A stretch of 64,000 nucleotides of DNA from Corallium rubrum (GCA_964035015.1 OZ036005.1:11043012-11107011); one strand, 5' to 3'. Shown: positions 45,126-59,890, counted from the stretch's first letter. Made by a program: numbers and translations. Notes: a model not told the origin generated them from the sequence alone.

Positions 45126-45279
45126 TTAGAAAAAGAACGGGAAATATCCCAGGGGGGGTATACTCTGGCAATTTTCGGGTAGGGGTGTACCGCCGTGGCG
45201 TGACCTCAAAATCCTGACCCTATCCCAGACTAAAATGACAATTTTCCAAACCCTATCCCAGACTTTAAAAAGATCTTTT

Positions 45280-46080
45280 TCAAAATGAACAAGACGCCTG
45301 GTCAGGCGTTCACTCGGGCTACTCAAAACACAATTCTCCGATAGAAAACACAATTTTCAATAACAAAACACGATTGCCTGTATTTATTAACGTATTTCCA
45401 CACATGTAGCTACACAGCGTTCATATGTCGAGTGTCCAGTCTCTTTAGGTATTGAATATCAACACAACAATTATTGAAGGCGTGTGCGATTCAGCGATTG
45501 TAAATTTATATAATATCAAGATACTTGCCAGCGACATTACTGACCAATAACTATGTCTGTGAACACACAGAACACATCCGAGACGAGTGATCAGACATCA
45601 GGAAAGCAAAGAAAGAAAGAAAGTATTATTTCCTCACATGTACAGCGTTCAATATGTCAAGTCTCTTCGCTTTATTACACAGCTTCATGTTTACCTAGAA
45701 AGTGTCACCTGCAAGTTCACTTAATGAACGGCGTGTGCGATCGTAAGTGCATATAATAATATCAAGATACTTGCCAGCGACATTACTGCCCAATAACTAT
45801 GTCTGTGAACACACAAAACACATCCGAGACGAAAATAAAGTTATCTATCTATCATAAAGGGCACTCACTCACTCAGTCAGTCGAAAAGAAAGACTCGAAG
45901 AAGGCACATGCAGTCATGCACTGGTCACATGCATAGATATAGTCACATGCCTCAGTTTCGCAAAGCTTATTGGTCAATATCGCCAACGGCCGCGCGGAGG
46001 ACTAATAACCGCGACCCCAAAAAACAACACGACCCAAACCTAGACTCGGCTACCACAGGTAGCCCGAGTAATTAAACGTC
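45280..46080. repeat. inverted partial copy of 42,010-42,540 (and 56,300-56,850)
   Basis: CAAGACGCCTGGTCAGGCGT...CACTCGGGCTACTC through CCTAGACTCGGCTACC is the reverse complement of the copy A/B segment GGCCGAGTCTAGG...GTCTTGTTG. It appears twice in part, with a direct repeat of ACTATGTCTGTGAACACACA at 45,550 and 45,795. It is non-coding. Confidence 0.65.
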
Positions 46081-46304
46081 CGAGTCGTTGCAGTTATTTA
46101 CTTTGAAAAAGTCGTAGTCTGTCCTTTGGTGGATTAGCACGAGCGTGATCAGCATCCATATACCCTATCTCAGACCAAAATAGGCACCCTTATCTCAGAC
46201 CTCAGAGCTCGAAAACCATACCCTATAGGGCGGCACATACCCGTATACCTTATAAAGGGGGGAAATAAAGAAGTGTGGACGGATGGTGGTAGGGACACGA
46301 GAAA

Positions 46305-46915
<611 letters not shown>

Positions 46916-47052
46916 GACATTTACAAATTATCTAGCCTGCGTAGCAGACGGTTGTTTTGACGAAAGACCTCCAAGGCGGAAACTACAAATTATCAAGAAA
47001 TGTTGGAAATGGTATGGAAACAATGTGATTTTCTCTTCTTGTGTTCTTGTAG

Positions 47053-47191
47053 TTCTATCGTAGTTTTCCTGGTCCAGCTGATATAACTGAGTCTGATATG
47101 CGTCTTGTGGCCAAGAAACATCGCCATCCAGACAAACCAGGCTTGTGCAATTACTTACAGTTCCATGAAGATGTTGTTCTTCGACAACAAG
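47053..47191 (+). CDS. EF-hand protein exon 2 (plus strand, partial gene)
   Basis: The acceptor is TTCTTGTAG and the donor AAG/GTAGAA, 139 nt, entered in phase 0 and left in phase 1. It encodes FYRSFPGPADITESDMRLVA, then KKHRHPDKPGLCNYLQFHED. 'NYLQFHEDV' is the usual second helix of an EF-hand pair ('.V.Y..F..D.'), which continues the calcium-loop exon at 44,218. Codon structure and splice sites look real, but no further exon to the right is seen before a microsatellite and copy B. Confidence 0.55.
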
Positions 47192-47254
47192 GTAGAAAAT
47201 TAGAAAAAGAAATTTGCTCGTAGGAAGAAGTATTAGCTCGTGTCCCTAGTACAC

Positions 47255-47870
<616 letters not shown>

Positions 47871-49083
47871 CCACACCACCCTACTCCACTCTACCACACC
47901 CAACCTCACTCCACCCCCTTCGCCCCGCTCCACTCTACTCTACCACACCCATCCCATTCCACCCCCTCCGCACCAAGACAAATTCTACGCTATCAAATTC
48001 TTGCTTATCCGATATTTCATAACTCCGTACTATTGGTGGTTTGCAATCAATCCCTAGAGATTTAAGAAACGAAGATGTGGCGGCCACGTTGGAGGAAAAT
48101 ATACTTCAAATAAAATAGCTGCCAATGAGATTCTTTTGTTAAAGTTACTCCAACATGGCCGCCATGACGTCAAGTGCAAACCAAAAATTCTATCTTATCC
48201 TATGGTGTCCTATGCCATGCTATACAATCCCATCTTATTTTACTGTTTAGCCAATAATACGACAGAATCTGTTATACTATCATACAATTGCTGTCCTATA
48301 TTTTTCTATACTATGCTATCCTACACTAAACCTATCTTACCACACGCAGTCTTATCCCCAGTGACAGGGAAATCTTTATAGTATATTCCCTCTGTGAACA
48401 AGTGTAAAGCACTTTAATTAACAGAGCAAGAAGCAGGAATATCATTTATTCATGTATAACGTAAGTCGGACGTGAAATTTGACAACTTGTGTGTAGAATA
48501 CCATGTTATATGCTGTCGAATGGCAGCACATGCATGCTATTAGCAAATCTTAAATACTCTGCCCAAGATATATCCACGGGATGGGTATGACGAACAATTG
48601 TATTGCTCCACTTCTATAGAAAGTGTGCATTCTGTAACGCTTCCACTAATAGATAAAGCATGAGCAGCGTTCTGTATCTGATTTACAAAGCGAGCTGCAA
48701 GCGAGCTGTAGTAAGTAAATTAGATATAGATCGGCTGCGAATACTTTATCGTACTTATCAAATGGACGCATCTAGATCTAAATAGCCAAGTTTTCAAACT
48801 ATTTTTCAAGTTGGAGTGATTTTAGCTAACTAATTTGAGGAAAAAGTTTATGTAAATCAGGACGAATCTGTATGCGATTTACAGATATGATTAAATATTC
48901 ATTTCTTTTCAATTTTTTTCATGAATTTTTAATGAATTTGATAAAGTACATTTAAAACCTTTGGAGAATCTCCGATAACACGGGAATTTCCAGAGGTTTC
49001 GAAGATTTTGAAGATTTCTCCTGGCAATAGGAAGCCCTGGACTTCCTTCCCATGGTGACCCCCTAACACAAGAAACAACTTAC

Positions 49084-49271
49084 TAAAACTAGTCGCAAGT
49101 CTTGTTTCAGTTCCATTCTCTCCCAAGACAACGCAAACAGAAAGATTTGTTCCTTCCACAGCTTTCCAGAAATACGTTGACTTCACTTCCAATTCCCGCA
49201 CTCCCGAATCCCCTCCACTGCCAAGTGGAAAATATCTTTTGCTAACAAACGATGTTTCTGCTGTTTCTCCC
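49084..49271 (-). CDS. VWA-Cache gene exon, block copy B (third of block)
   Basis: 188 nt with the same acceptor, donor and phases (2 in, 1 out) as 36,011-36,198, and the same apparent protein sequence (SVCVVLGENGTETRLATSF). It can splice in phase to 34,523 but not to 43,025. Confidence 0.78.
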
Positions 49272-50212
49272 CTGAAAGAAAAGAAAAAAAATGTTTTTGT
49301 TTGATTCTCCTCATGTTTAACGTAAACATCAAAATAATTATAAAAGGGTCATTTAAACGAAAGGAAATGAGTCGCGGCTTGATTAAGACCAGCCTTATCT
49401 GAGTTGCAAACGCACTCGTATATATAGACCGTCAATAATACAGACTTTGTTATATACCAAAGACTTTCGTTTGCCGAAGTTGAAATCCTATTGGTCAAAT
49501 CATGGTCAGGTGTTGTTTAACAAACTCAGTGTTTCTTTCTGCGAGGGAAACATTGCAAGTGCAATGCATGTTTCCCTCTGACGTCAGCTTTAATCATGCG
49601 TTGTTCACGTGAATACACAATGATCATTGCATCAGATCAAGAACTTTGGACTTTTAATTTCGGAACATTTTGAAAACAAGAGCTGTTTCGAGCTTAATTG
49701 TTTGGTAAATAGACCATTTTCCAAAGGAAAGAATATCTATACATATCTTCAAAGAAGGTCTGAAGAAAACCTGGATAAATTGAAAGCTGTTCTTTGTACT
49801 TGAGTCTATAGTGTGGTGTATTTGTTTAGTTGAATTGAAATTACGAAGACAAAGTCAAAGTGTTTTGGTAAGTCTTTTTGCCTTTTGCAAGTTTCGAGTC
49901 AACTTGGCATTTTGTATTTTAAAAATCTTTGGTATATAACAAAACGCTTGTTGACTTTTGCCTCGAGAAACATCGAGTTTTACGGTCCCTCAGGCCCCGT
50001 GCACACTATACCGGATAACTTTGTGCCGGCACGAAAACCATATCGGATTGGCCTTCTGTTCACACACGAAACGCCTGCTCCGGCACAATTTCTGTGCCGG
50101 CACGCCGTTCCGATCTCGAAAGAGGTACATCTTGTTGCATCTTGTATCGGATAGCTTTTTGTGCTGTCCCAGATCCAGTGTGAACGGAGTTTGAAATCGT
50201 TCTGGAAGTAAA

Positions 50213-51524
50213 CTAGAAATACATGAATGCAACAACCCCTCACCCGCTTTTATTAAATGCTTTTTGAAATTACCTACAATGACCCACCCACCCATGCACC
50301 CATGCACCCACCTAACCCTGATTAAAATAAGCACACCTGATATACAGCCAATATAAAAACAAACAGATATAAAAACAAATAATAATCCTCAAGATAATTC
50401 TATAATGTATGAATAAGATGACTAAACTGATTTAGCATTTTAACGCAAAACTTAGTTTTCATTGTTAAATTCTGGTTGTACAAAATATGTTTTTAGGAGG
50501 TTTCAAATGGGATTATTTTTAACAAGCTTTAAATGGCTTCCCTAAGCATACATGTTTTGCAAAGGCAGAATTAAATGTCAACAGCTCAAAAATTACATTT
50601 ATAATAGAGTCCGGGATAAAAACAATTCGGTAGAATCGGATTCTAGAAAGAAGTATTAAACAGACAACGTTTCAGTCAAAAATTTGGAAATACAGCCAAA
50701 AAAATCGCCAAAGCCCATGAGTATTTAATAACAAAAGGTGATTAGCTTATAAAGGTAGTGTTTTAAGTTAGCTTTAGTTAAGCTGATTTATGGTTTGGAC
50801 GAGCAAAGGGAAAGCACGAAAACGTGAAGCAGTATAATTTTTCATGATGTCTTACACTGCTAAAGTCAACCGAAAAATTTCGGCTGACTCGAGCGGGATT
50901 TGAACTCGCACCTTCGGGATTCCGGTCCGCCGCTCTACCTGTTGAGCTATCGAGCCGCACAGGGATTGGAGGCAAGTTATATCCAACTTAAGTGCACGAG
51001 ATATTCTCGCGACAACTTAACGCTAATCCGTGAGGACGTGCAGTGTTTCCCTGTGCGGCTCGATAGCTCAACAGGTAGAGCGGCGGACCGGAATCCCGAA
51101 GGTGCGAGTTCAAATCCCGCTCGAGTCAGCCGAAATTTTTCGGTTGACTTTAGCAGTGTAAGACATCATGAAAAATTTTCTCATGTTTCTGAGGATGATT
51201 CTGTAAGTGAAGCAGTATATTGTTTAGGTTAAGCGAAAACTTGTAAGAATCCTAAGAATCCAAATGCATGATGACATTTTGACCCCGGAGTCACTGTAAT
51301 TCAGATCGACTTTTTGTTTACCATATGGCGTTTGGTTTCTTCAAGTTCTCTGGCTTCTCTTCAAGATATACTAAACGGGTTGTTTGTATCCTTCTTTTCT
51401 TCGTGCTCCATTTCATTTCGTTTAAATAAACGAAAGCAAAATATTATTTGCTTGAGCTTTATGGTTTTCTTCGTCGCTAGTCACCAGTGCCCAACAATTC
51501 TTACCGCGTGACACCGTACCAAAC

Positions 51525-51605
<81 letters not shown>
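50213..51605. repeat. non-autonomous element inserted in copy B (inverse of 30.4-31.5 kb family)
   Basis: Starts CTAGAAATACATGAATGCAA, the inverse of the end at 31,505 and 33,600, and ends in a long (AT)n tract (51,530-51,597). Internal words (ACAAATAATAATCCTC, TTAACAAGCTTTAAATGGCT) are inverse copies of 31.2-31.4 kb. It is absent from copy A. Confidence 0.75.
50885..51130. repeat. inverted pair of tRNA-derived sequences
   Basis: The plus copy (51,055-51,128) has an A box TAGCTCAACAGG (51,064-51,075) and B box GAGTTCAAATC (51,106-51,116). The minus copy (50,889-50,960) is its mirror, and about 95 bp separates them. Flanks (GTCAGCCGAAATTTTTCGG...) are also inverted, so the pair forms a hairpin of about 340 bp from 50,840 to 51,180. 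Both keep tRNA-like box spacing but no clear acceptor stem, so I call them SINE heads. Confidence 0.7.
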
Positions 51606-51736
51606 GGGAATCGGCTGTATCGTCAGGTTTTCGTGCCTGGCCTCAGGCTTCAATGTCACCCTCGGGCTAAAGCCCTTGGGTGACATTGAAGCCTTCGGGT
51701 CCGTAAAACTCGATGTTTCCCTCGGCGCCAGTTATT

Positions 51737-54205
51737 CACCGAGTGCGAGATCTGTACGGGAAAGTATTTGCCTGAGGTTTTCGTACAGACCGAGCGACGA
51801 AGGAGCGAGGTTTGTGCGATAAAACCGAGGGCAAATACTTTCCCGTACAGACCGAGCAAACGAAGTTAATAAGGAATTTATTATATGGCTATTGGTTCAC
51901 TTTATTTTTAAGCTTCGAGCGTTGTTTTCGTCTTGGGAGTATGCTGTTTACCTTACTCGTTAACTTTTTCATGTCGCTCATGGCCTTCTTGTTTACACCA
52001 GTTCGGCTTTTATTTGTCGTGTTTTTAGATAAACAGCTTTAAAGAAAAGCAGCAGCAATGTTCTAGCACCTTTTATTGTTCAGAATATTTGAATAAAGAT
52101 AACCAGTTCTCTTTTATTTGTATTCAAATCAACTCAGAAATGTTCCCGCCAAAACTTACAGGGCCGATCAAAAAGCGTATTGACCGGTCGGTCAGTAGAG
52201 ACCTTAAGGCCCGGTTCAAACGTCGAACTTCACATGAACCGATCCTAATTCCAACAACTAAGTTCATGTAAAGATCGACGTCTGAATCAGTCTGTTTCGA
52301 CTGTTTTGATTAAGACCGATCCAACGATAAAGTTCGACATCGCTTGTCGGGAATTTCGACTTTGGATCGAGTTCGATTCAAACGTCGAACTACCCATAAA
52401 CTAAACGTATTGCATTTTATCCCTCAAGTCCCTCGCGTGTCCCCGTTATCCCTTTTCATAATTATTATAGGACGGAAGATGTGAATGAATAAGCAAAGAA
52501 CACAGACATCATTTGCATTCAACAAGAAAAGTGGTGAGACGCTTGGTCTTTTTCGCACGGTTTTTCCTTACCTTAGTTTTGTTTCGACGTATTGGAAGCG
52601 TAATTTTTCCATCTTTCTACTCAAAATGATGTTTACACTTGAAAAAGACAAATTCTACGTTTGGGAAGTGGCAAGTTTAATAAAAAAAAAAAGCAAAAAA
52701 AAGCTTTTCTCACAAAAGCTCCACTCTTCAGTCTTAGCCAAAGTTCCTAAGGCCGGAAGTAATTTTAGCTGTGTGGACCAATCAGATGCGTTTGGGCAGG
52801 ATTGGCTGAAGTACTCAGCCGGTACTTATGCGCTCGCTCCGTGTTTAAGGTCTCTAATATCGTAAAATCCCGACCTCTAAGGAAACAATCAGCGTGCGTC
52901 GTTTTGCGTACGGACCGGAAATCAAACCCAGCCATATTATAAGGGCGTTTACACCATAGCCGACAAGACGCGGCTTACACAAGACGGCACACGTTTGATC
53001 ATTCCCATAATGCACCGTGACGAAATTTACTAAACTCATATTTCCCATTGCGTCTGCAAATCCCCCCCCCCCCCCCTATTAATTTAGGCGGGCAAGATCT
53101 TAGACAATACAAAGACGACTGGGTACGTGGCAGGGCCCAGTGAGCTCTATATATAACTAGAGTGAAATCTTTGTGGCAATCTTGTTCCCAGAGCCCGCGA
53201 TCGCCCTGGTCCCGAAGTACGTACAGTCCCAGTCTCCTACGCGGTCCGGTCAAGCCTGATCCAGCTGGACGGGCCTTACATAAGACGTGATACTGACCAT
53301 TTATACGGCGTTTTTGAACAAGCCGCGGCTTGTGCAAGACGCGAAGTCGTCGAACATACAGTAGGTCTTTGTACCTTTTATACGAATGCACGACCGGAAA
53401 TTGCGGCTGTGGAGGCTCCGAAATACAGGCTGACCCGTATTAGTTTTGCATGCGTAGAACGAATATCTTCAGTGTCAACGTCATCAATACACGCGAGACA
53501 AAGCGAAGGCTGGCGCGGGATGAATGAGGAGCGTTGTGGTACATGTGGATTAATACGATAAAATTAGGAAGATAAAGGACAAAATGGAACGAATGAAGAG
53601 GATACTAGGGATATTGTAGGATAACAGGCATTTGCTGACTTGAAATAAAATACGGCGGAAAAATTAGACGAAGAACAAGATGCGATCTAGTATCGTAAAC
53701 TTCCATGTCAAATGACTAAAATTGTTGTTTATTGGCCGTTTACTACCTCAAAAAGAAGTCGGGTTGTTTTTTTGCCAGATGTGTGTACCCAATTGGCCTT
53801 TAAAACGGATTTTAAAGTTCATATCAGTCGTGGAAAGTGTACTTGACGACTGACGAATTGGTGAGTTGACATAAAACAAACCCAATCCACTATGGAGGGT
53901 GAATAAATATCTCAACACTATCAGATAACTTTGATTGATTTTTTTCTGTCTTGATTTTGTTTTTGGCTATATAAGGACAGTTCACTTGTTATTGTTTTCC
54001 GTATGTGTGTGTTTACAATTTAGTAAATTTCATCAAAGTTCGGCCGACAACTCACTTGAGCCAGCACGCACGTGGCCTGCAAACTGCCCCATAAGAGTGG
54101 CCGATTTTCAATGCCATTTCCGATGATGTTTCGAGTCTTATGTAAGGCGTGCCCTGTGTAAGCCGCGTCTTAGCAGCTCTCGTATAAACGGCCAATTTCT
54201 AATAA
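51737..54205. repeat. copy B-specific insertion block, non-coding
   Basis: Absent from copy A, which passes from GGCGCCAGTC to the ACTAGCTTT/TCAATCTCTG text in about 40 bp. The block has inverted words near its ends (CGCGGCTTACACAAGACG at 52,970 versus GTAAGCCGCGTCTTAG at 54,158), a run of about 17 C (53,061-53,078) and short hairpins. No recognisable protein is encoded; it may be more than one insertion. Confidence 0.6.
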
Positions 54206-54620
54206 ATCGCGACTTATTTTAGACTAGCTTTCAATCTCTGTTCTTACTTTAGTCGCGACTTACTTAATTTGGTCACGAACAAATTCACTATTTATACGAG
54301 TGAGCGGCTGTCCCGACTTACCGCGTGAGTTTGTGTCAGGAAATTCTTTCTCGATGACAAGAAGAGATTTTAATATCGTTAAGATTCGTTTACATCTAAA
54401 CCAAACCAATTATTCTTTGCAAATTTAGTTTACGTGACTTTTAAAACATACACTACGATCCTAATCAGCCCGGTTAACCAGGCCAACTCGCCTTATATGT
54501 AATCGGCTTTTTTAAATAAGACGGGTCATATTTTCTCCCGTTTAAATCTATAATATCTTGAGAATAGCTGCATATATATTGACAGAGATTTCTATATATT
54601 TGACATTCTACAATATATAC

Positions 54621-54900
54621 CTTATCATTGATTGTAAAACGGTCTTATCAAATTCCTTGGTTTGTTCCAAAGCAGTAATATGCAGTATGACTGAAACATC
54701 GGAGATTTCTTGAAGTGTAGGCATAAATGGATGAATGAGGGTATCTCCTGTACCACGGTCTATGAGAAATGCATAAGAATACTGTCCTTTGGAGAAATAA
54801 AACACATCAGATATGAGATCTGAGAACACTACATCAGTTCCAGCTACTCCGATGACTTTTTGTTGATGCCAACACGGGACAGTAACGGAGACTAGTGTTC
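54621..54900 (-). CDS. VWA-Cache gene exon, block copy B: Cache domain
   Basis: 280 nt, acceptor TTCATTTTCATTTCAG, donor GTATAT, phases 1 in and 2 out. It encodes LVSVTVPCWHQQKVIGVAGT, DVVFSDLISDVFYFSKGQYS and YAFLIDRGTGDTLIHPFMP. It is the alternative to 40,310-40,589, and its donor is uninterrupted. Cache domains are extracellular sensor folds that often bind amino-acid-like ligands. Confidence 0.85.
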
Positions 54901-57192
54901 CTGAAATGAAAATGAAACGTCGACATTAGAGAATTGTATTTTTCAGGACAGAATTGTATTTCAAGACAGAATAGTACAAATAACAAGACATTCTCTTAAC
55001 AAATTTGTCAAATCAGTTAATAATGACCATCTTTAGTAAGTAGCGTCTTATTCTATACTACAACATATTTGATTTTATACTGAATGCAACTATGCAAGAA
55101 AGAAGTCTTTATTTCGGTTTCTGAGCTTTCCAAATCTAATTTGAAATGTTTAGAAATATATAAAGTCAAAGTCTTCACTTCGCTTCACGAATCCTCGTTC
55201 CCAGGGCCTCCTCAGTGCTGATCTATAATGTTCGTCGATCGTGATATTATATTGTTGTTGATCGAATATATTTGCATGTACAGCTTCAACGAGGACAGCA
55301 GATTCGAATATGCCGTTTGAAATATATAAATCGACAGGTACAATTAAATTTCCACAAATCCCAAACGTGTGGAGAAGAAACATAAATGCGCTATAGTGGA
55401 AGGTAAATAAATTTCAACAATCAACAGGATTCGAATATTAAGTGTATATAGCAGTACTTGTACCGCAGTAGTTCTATTGAAACTGGGTCTCTGTTTATGA
55501 TCGTTCGTCGCCTTCGGTTTCATTTCTGGCGAATGAAGGCAACAAATATGAAACATCCAGCAAACGCCGTAAATCAACGTAATTTTTTGAAATATATCTA
55601 ATTTACCAAAACAACCTTATACTGTTCTACGTTTATAAGAACCGAATCAACAGCTCCCCCCAGGACAGGCGAAGTTCAAATTATCCACGTAAACAAATAC
55701 TCCAAGAATCTTGGCGTATTTTGGAATCACGTGACCAGCCTTTGCCAGGTTCTTCTCTCGCCATTTTAAAAGCAGAGAAGGCCCTGGGTACGAGGTTTAT
55801 AGTTACTTCGCGCGTGGTAACTATACTAGAAATTCTTGTCGAAAATTGTCGGAATCATCATTTTGACGGATGGTGTCTAATCAATGGTGTAATTATTTTT
55901 CAAAATGGCGACTGCAGCGACTATCCTTTTAAACCTAACAAATCGTCAAAAAAATTTAACAGATAGAGACTGTACACAGAAAAGCTCTAAGTTGGAAATA
56001 TTTGATGGTGAGAAAGTGTTTAGTCATGAAGTTATATGAATTTTGGGTCAGTTTTAATCGTATGCGGAATTGAAGGCTTAGACAGCTGTCAAAGCGTGAA
56101 GAAAACTTCGCAGGGTTGAATTTACATGAGAAAACTACGACAGTTAAAGACGTCTGTTTTAAATTTCTTGGTTATTCTTCTCAGGCCTGAAATTTTACTA
56201 AAACAATTAGTCACCTCAGCCTCAGTGATTATCGTTTATATTTACCTCGGCCGCTTCGCAGTTCGGTAAATATTCAACGATAATCACCTCGACTTCGGTG
56301 ACTAATTACTCGGGCTACCTATGGTAGGCCGAGTCTAGGTTTCGGCTCCGTTATTATTATTATTTTTTTGTCTATGTTTCGAAATAGAAATCACTACGTC
56401 ATCCCAACAGGCCTTGCGCGGCTGATGATGCGTGCTAAATGCTAATCTTCATGTTTTCTTTCTTCACTTTCTTAAATCCTGATGTGTGTTCAAGTTGTTT
56501 GAAGTCAAGTGTTCTTTCTCGGACGTGTTCAGTGTGTTCACAGACATAGTTATAGTTCAGTAATTTCGCTGGCAGGTATCTCGATCTTATATAGGCTTAC
56601 CATCGCTGATTGAACATGATCGTGCTGTGTTGAAATACGATGTGCGGAAATACGTTAAATACAGGCAATCGTGTTTGGTGTATTGCGAATTGTGTTTTCT
56701 ATCGGAGAATTAGATTGTGTTATGACTATTTTCTGCGACCAATGATGTTTAGACTTTTATAGATTTTAGCACTACATGCGATGTAATTGCAGCTGCGAGT
56801 TTGCTGTAGCCCGAGTGAAGGCCTGACCAGGCGTCTTGTTGTTAAATAGATAGCGAGTACGAAATTGAGTACCAGTACCCACGCGTCCATGCATTAAGAC
56901 GAAAAGTGAAAGATTTGTTTGCCTTGGTTTTCACACAGAAACAATGGTTATGCTTCGTTTTTTGAAATAATCCAGAAGAACTAAGGTACAGTTAGGTTCT
57001 ACTAAAACAATTAGATTATTCGCTCTCAATTTCTATGAGGTGATAGTCCCCCCGAACTTCGCTCTCGTCAACTATTCACTCAGAAATTTCGAGCTCATAA
57101 TCTAATTGGTAAATAGTCATAGTGTCTATTTTTGTGAATTTCCTTTTAGATAAGTGTACCTGGTAACAATAGTGTTGTAAACGGTTCCTTAC

Positions 57193-57331
57193 CTAAACCA
57201 AGAAGATCGTAATAAGGAACAGAAAGAGAATGTGATCGTCGAACAGTTCTCGTGGCAAATAGATCGTAAAATGAAGAAAAAACACTCCTAAGTTGCCCAA
57301 CATCTTCTTCTTTGATCAGTATAAATCTTCC
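57193..57331 (-). CDS. VWA-Cache gene exon, block copy B (first of block): end of VWA domain
   Basis: 139 nt, phase 0 in and phase 1 out, donor GTAAGG. It encodes GRFILIKEEDVGQLRSVFSS and FYDLFATRTVRRSHSLSVPY. It continues directly from TEAEGTK of exon 58,619 and completes the last helix of the VWA domain. Confidence 0.82.
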
Positions 57332-57897
57332 CTGATGTCAAGGGAGAAAGAAAAAAATAATCAATAGCGATAGGAGATGGAGTTAAAGTGATGTTTACTG
57401 ACCCTCTTTGTCGAAGTCTCTCAGCGTAATTCCTTTTAAAAATTTGTTTGTGTTTACATGAGAAGAGGACCAGCCCTCCTAGGCGAGATCTCACTATTGA
57501 CAACACAATATCTCACCTAAGAGGGCTGGAAATTTCCAATGTAAACGCACTCAAGAGGGCTGGCCCTCATAGAAGGGCTAGCAAATCGAAGCTCAGTATA
57601 CATGGTAAAGTTTGCCTTTACTAATATTTTTGGTCAACTTTTTATTTTACAAGTTGTGTGTGTGTTTGTTATAACTTCAAATCGTGTTTACGAATTTCGG
57701 GCTTCCTGGAAAATTGCACAAGTCAGTAAATAAGCCAACGCGAGGTCAATTCCAGCCCTCTTAAGCCGGTTTTCCACTATGCGATTTTTTTCGCGCGAAG
57801 CGACTTTCTTTTGTACGAATTCAATAGATTTCTGATTAGTTCCAGCTCAGAGCGCATGAGACAAAAGAAAAATTCGCTTCGCGCGAAAAAAATCGCC

Positions 57898-58618
57898 TAG
57901 TGGAAAACCGACTTTACTAGGGCTAATAGTGGAGGCGCCAGGCCTCGCAGTTTGGGGGGGGGGGGGGGGGGGGAATCGAGGGGCAAACTAAATTGGGGGG
58001 GGGGCAAACCTTTTTCACGTAACTGTTGTAAAACTGTATTTGGCGGCGTTTCTTGCGAATCGAAAAGTGAGATATCCTAAGGGCTAAGGTCAAGTATAGT
58101 GTAATGGGAAGTTTAAGTTTCCAACAATTTCGGCATTCAACGTGACGACGTCCTTCGTTTATTTTTGCATCGCCGCCTGTGTACCGAAGTTTTTCAACTC
58201 TTCAAGTGTTTTTGCCAGCCGACATTCTACAGCAAAGGAATAGTTATCTTTTGTTTTGGTACTTGCTCAAACTTGCTCGGCTCTTTTCGTTGTTTTTTGT
58301 TGTTTTCATTTTATACCTTTTTGGAGTGTATAAGTACAAAAATATGTTTTTGTGAAAAGATTTCTGCGACCGGAAGTATTGTCCTTAGCAACAGGTTGCC
58401 TAGCAACGAAATATGTCCGAACACCGAACACCCTTAAGTAAGCAAGAACTTCTTTCCTACCAACGTTTACCCTTTTAAAATCTTATCTTTCTGTTATTCT
58501 GCACGAAACAATATTTAATGCGTGCAAAGATTGTGGTTAAGTGTACAAGACGCCATGGTATGGTCAGTTGACGTTTCACTTCAAAAATTCTACATACAGT
58601 AAAACAACTCATTAGTAC
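57898..58618. other. intron sequence with a long G run, no gene seen
   Basis: A run of about 20 G lies at 57,953-57,973, with another short G run at 57,994. No coding or RNA feature is supported; the short plus-strand frame at 58,165-58,437 has no recognisable domain. Confidence 0.4.
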
Positions 58619-58905
58619 CTTAGTTCCTTCTGCTTCGGTATCATCGGCAATCTTCTTTAATAATCCAAAATTATCATTGTTTCCAATGCCGTAAGCAAAG
58701 ATGACAGCATCACTTGATGTAGAACGTCTTAAGGATACTTTTTCTTGATTAACAACTCTAATTATATCATTGTCCCCATCCGTTGGTTCGCCATCAGTTA
58801 AGAACAAGATTACTTTCTTTCTTTTGAATGTTGTAGTGGGAGTTTCACTGGGGCTTTTTAATAATTCAAATGCTTTTTTCAACGCTGTTCCGTAAAAGGT
58901 ATTGC
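58619..58905 (-). CDS. VWA-Cache gene exon: VWA core with second MIDAS strand
   Basis: 287 nt, acceptor TTTCTTTAG (phase 1), donor AAG/GTACTA (phase 0). It encodes NTFYGTALKKAFELL, KRKKVILFLTDGEPTDGDND, then SSDAVIFAYGIGNNDNFGLL and KKIADDTEAEGTK. 'FLTDGEPTDG' supplies the third MIDAS loop (Asp), and 'G.N....L..IA' is typical of VWA domains. The family's MIDAS is needed for trafficking of channel complexes. Confidence 0.9.
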
Positions 58906-58945
58906 CTAAAGAAAGTCATCAAAGTCAGTATTACCAACTTAATCT

Positions 58946-59222
58946 TCATCACTTCACTTCACTTCACTTCACTTCACTTCACTTCACTTCACTTCACTTC
59001 ACTTCACTTCACTTCACTTCACTTCACTTCACTTCACTTCACTTCACTTCACTTCACTTCACTTCACTTCACTTCGCTTCGCTTCACTTCGCTTCACTTC
59101 ACTTCACTTCACTTCACTTCACTTCACTTCACTTCACTTCACTTCACTTCACTTCACTTCACTTCACTTCACTTCACTTCACTTCACTTCACTTCACTTC
59201 ACTTCACTTCACTTCACTTCAC
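58946..59222. repeat. (CTTCA)n microsatellite
   Basis: A nearly pure pentanucleotide of about 275 bp with a few CTTCG variants in the middle. It begins about 40 bp upstream (in gene sense) of the acceptor of exon 58,905. TTGTTGCAAG-family text follows to 59,350. Confidence 0.96.
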
Positions 59223-59624
59223 ACAACCAACTGGTAAGACAATACTACAACAAGTTCTTAGCAAGTTTGTAACAAGTTGTTGTGATCAACGAGTCTTTCT
59301 CAGGTTGTTCCAACAACCTGTTCCAACATACTTTGTAACATGCACGTGTTAACGTCTTGTTGACACGTTTCTCTCTGACTAAGGGACTTCGCTCGAAACG
59401 TTAGACTCCTACGTTCTCTGTTTCGGCAGTATATCTAACCTTACTATATTTCCATTGTAGTTTCAACACTGCCTACGCAGCACGCTACTTTTATTTCACA
59501 TTTTGTTAACAAGCTGTATAACTTTTAAGTATGTACCCATTTTATGTCGATGAGATTTAATTTTAAATGACATCAAATGTCATTATTACATTGAAAAAGA
59601 TAAATTAAAAAGTAAAAGCTGGTA

Positions 59625-59890
59625 AAGTAACTTTATTTATTGAGGTTAACACAGGACAGTATTTAGATACTGATAACTCAATGACCCTCATTCCTTGAAT
59701 TGGGAAAACTACAGGTATGCATGGTGTTGATTTTGCGGAGGAAGCTAAGAAAAGCGGAGAACCTGTGAAAAAACCTCGAGGTACAGGAAAGAACCAGCAA
59801 CTCTACTCACATTAAGCTAAGTTAGTTACCCATCCCAGTACTAACAACACTTAACTGGGCTTAACTTCAGCGGTGAGAGGCAAGTTGCTT
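59625..59890. repeat. dispersed repeat, copy 3
   Basis: Shares TTTATTTATTGAGG, ACAGTATTTAGATACTGATAA and AGAACCAGCAACTCTAC with 26,985-27,215. The class is unknown. Confidence 0.6.
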
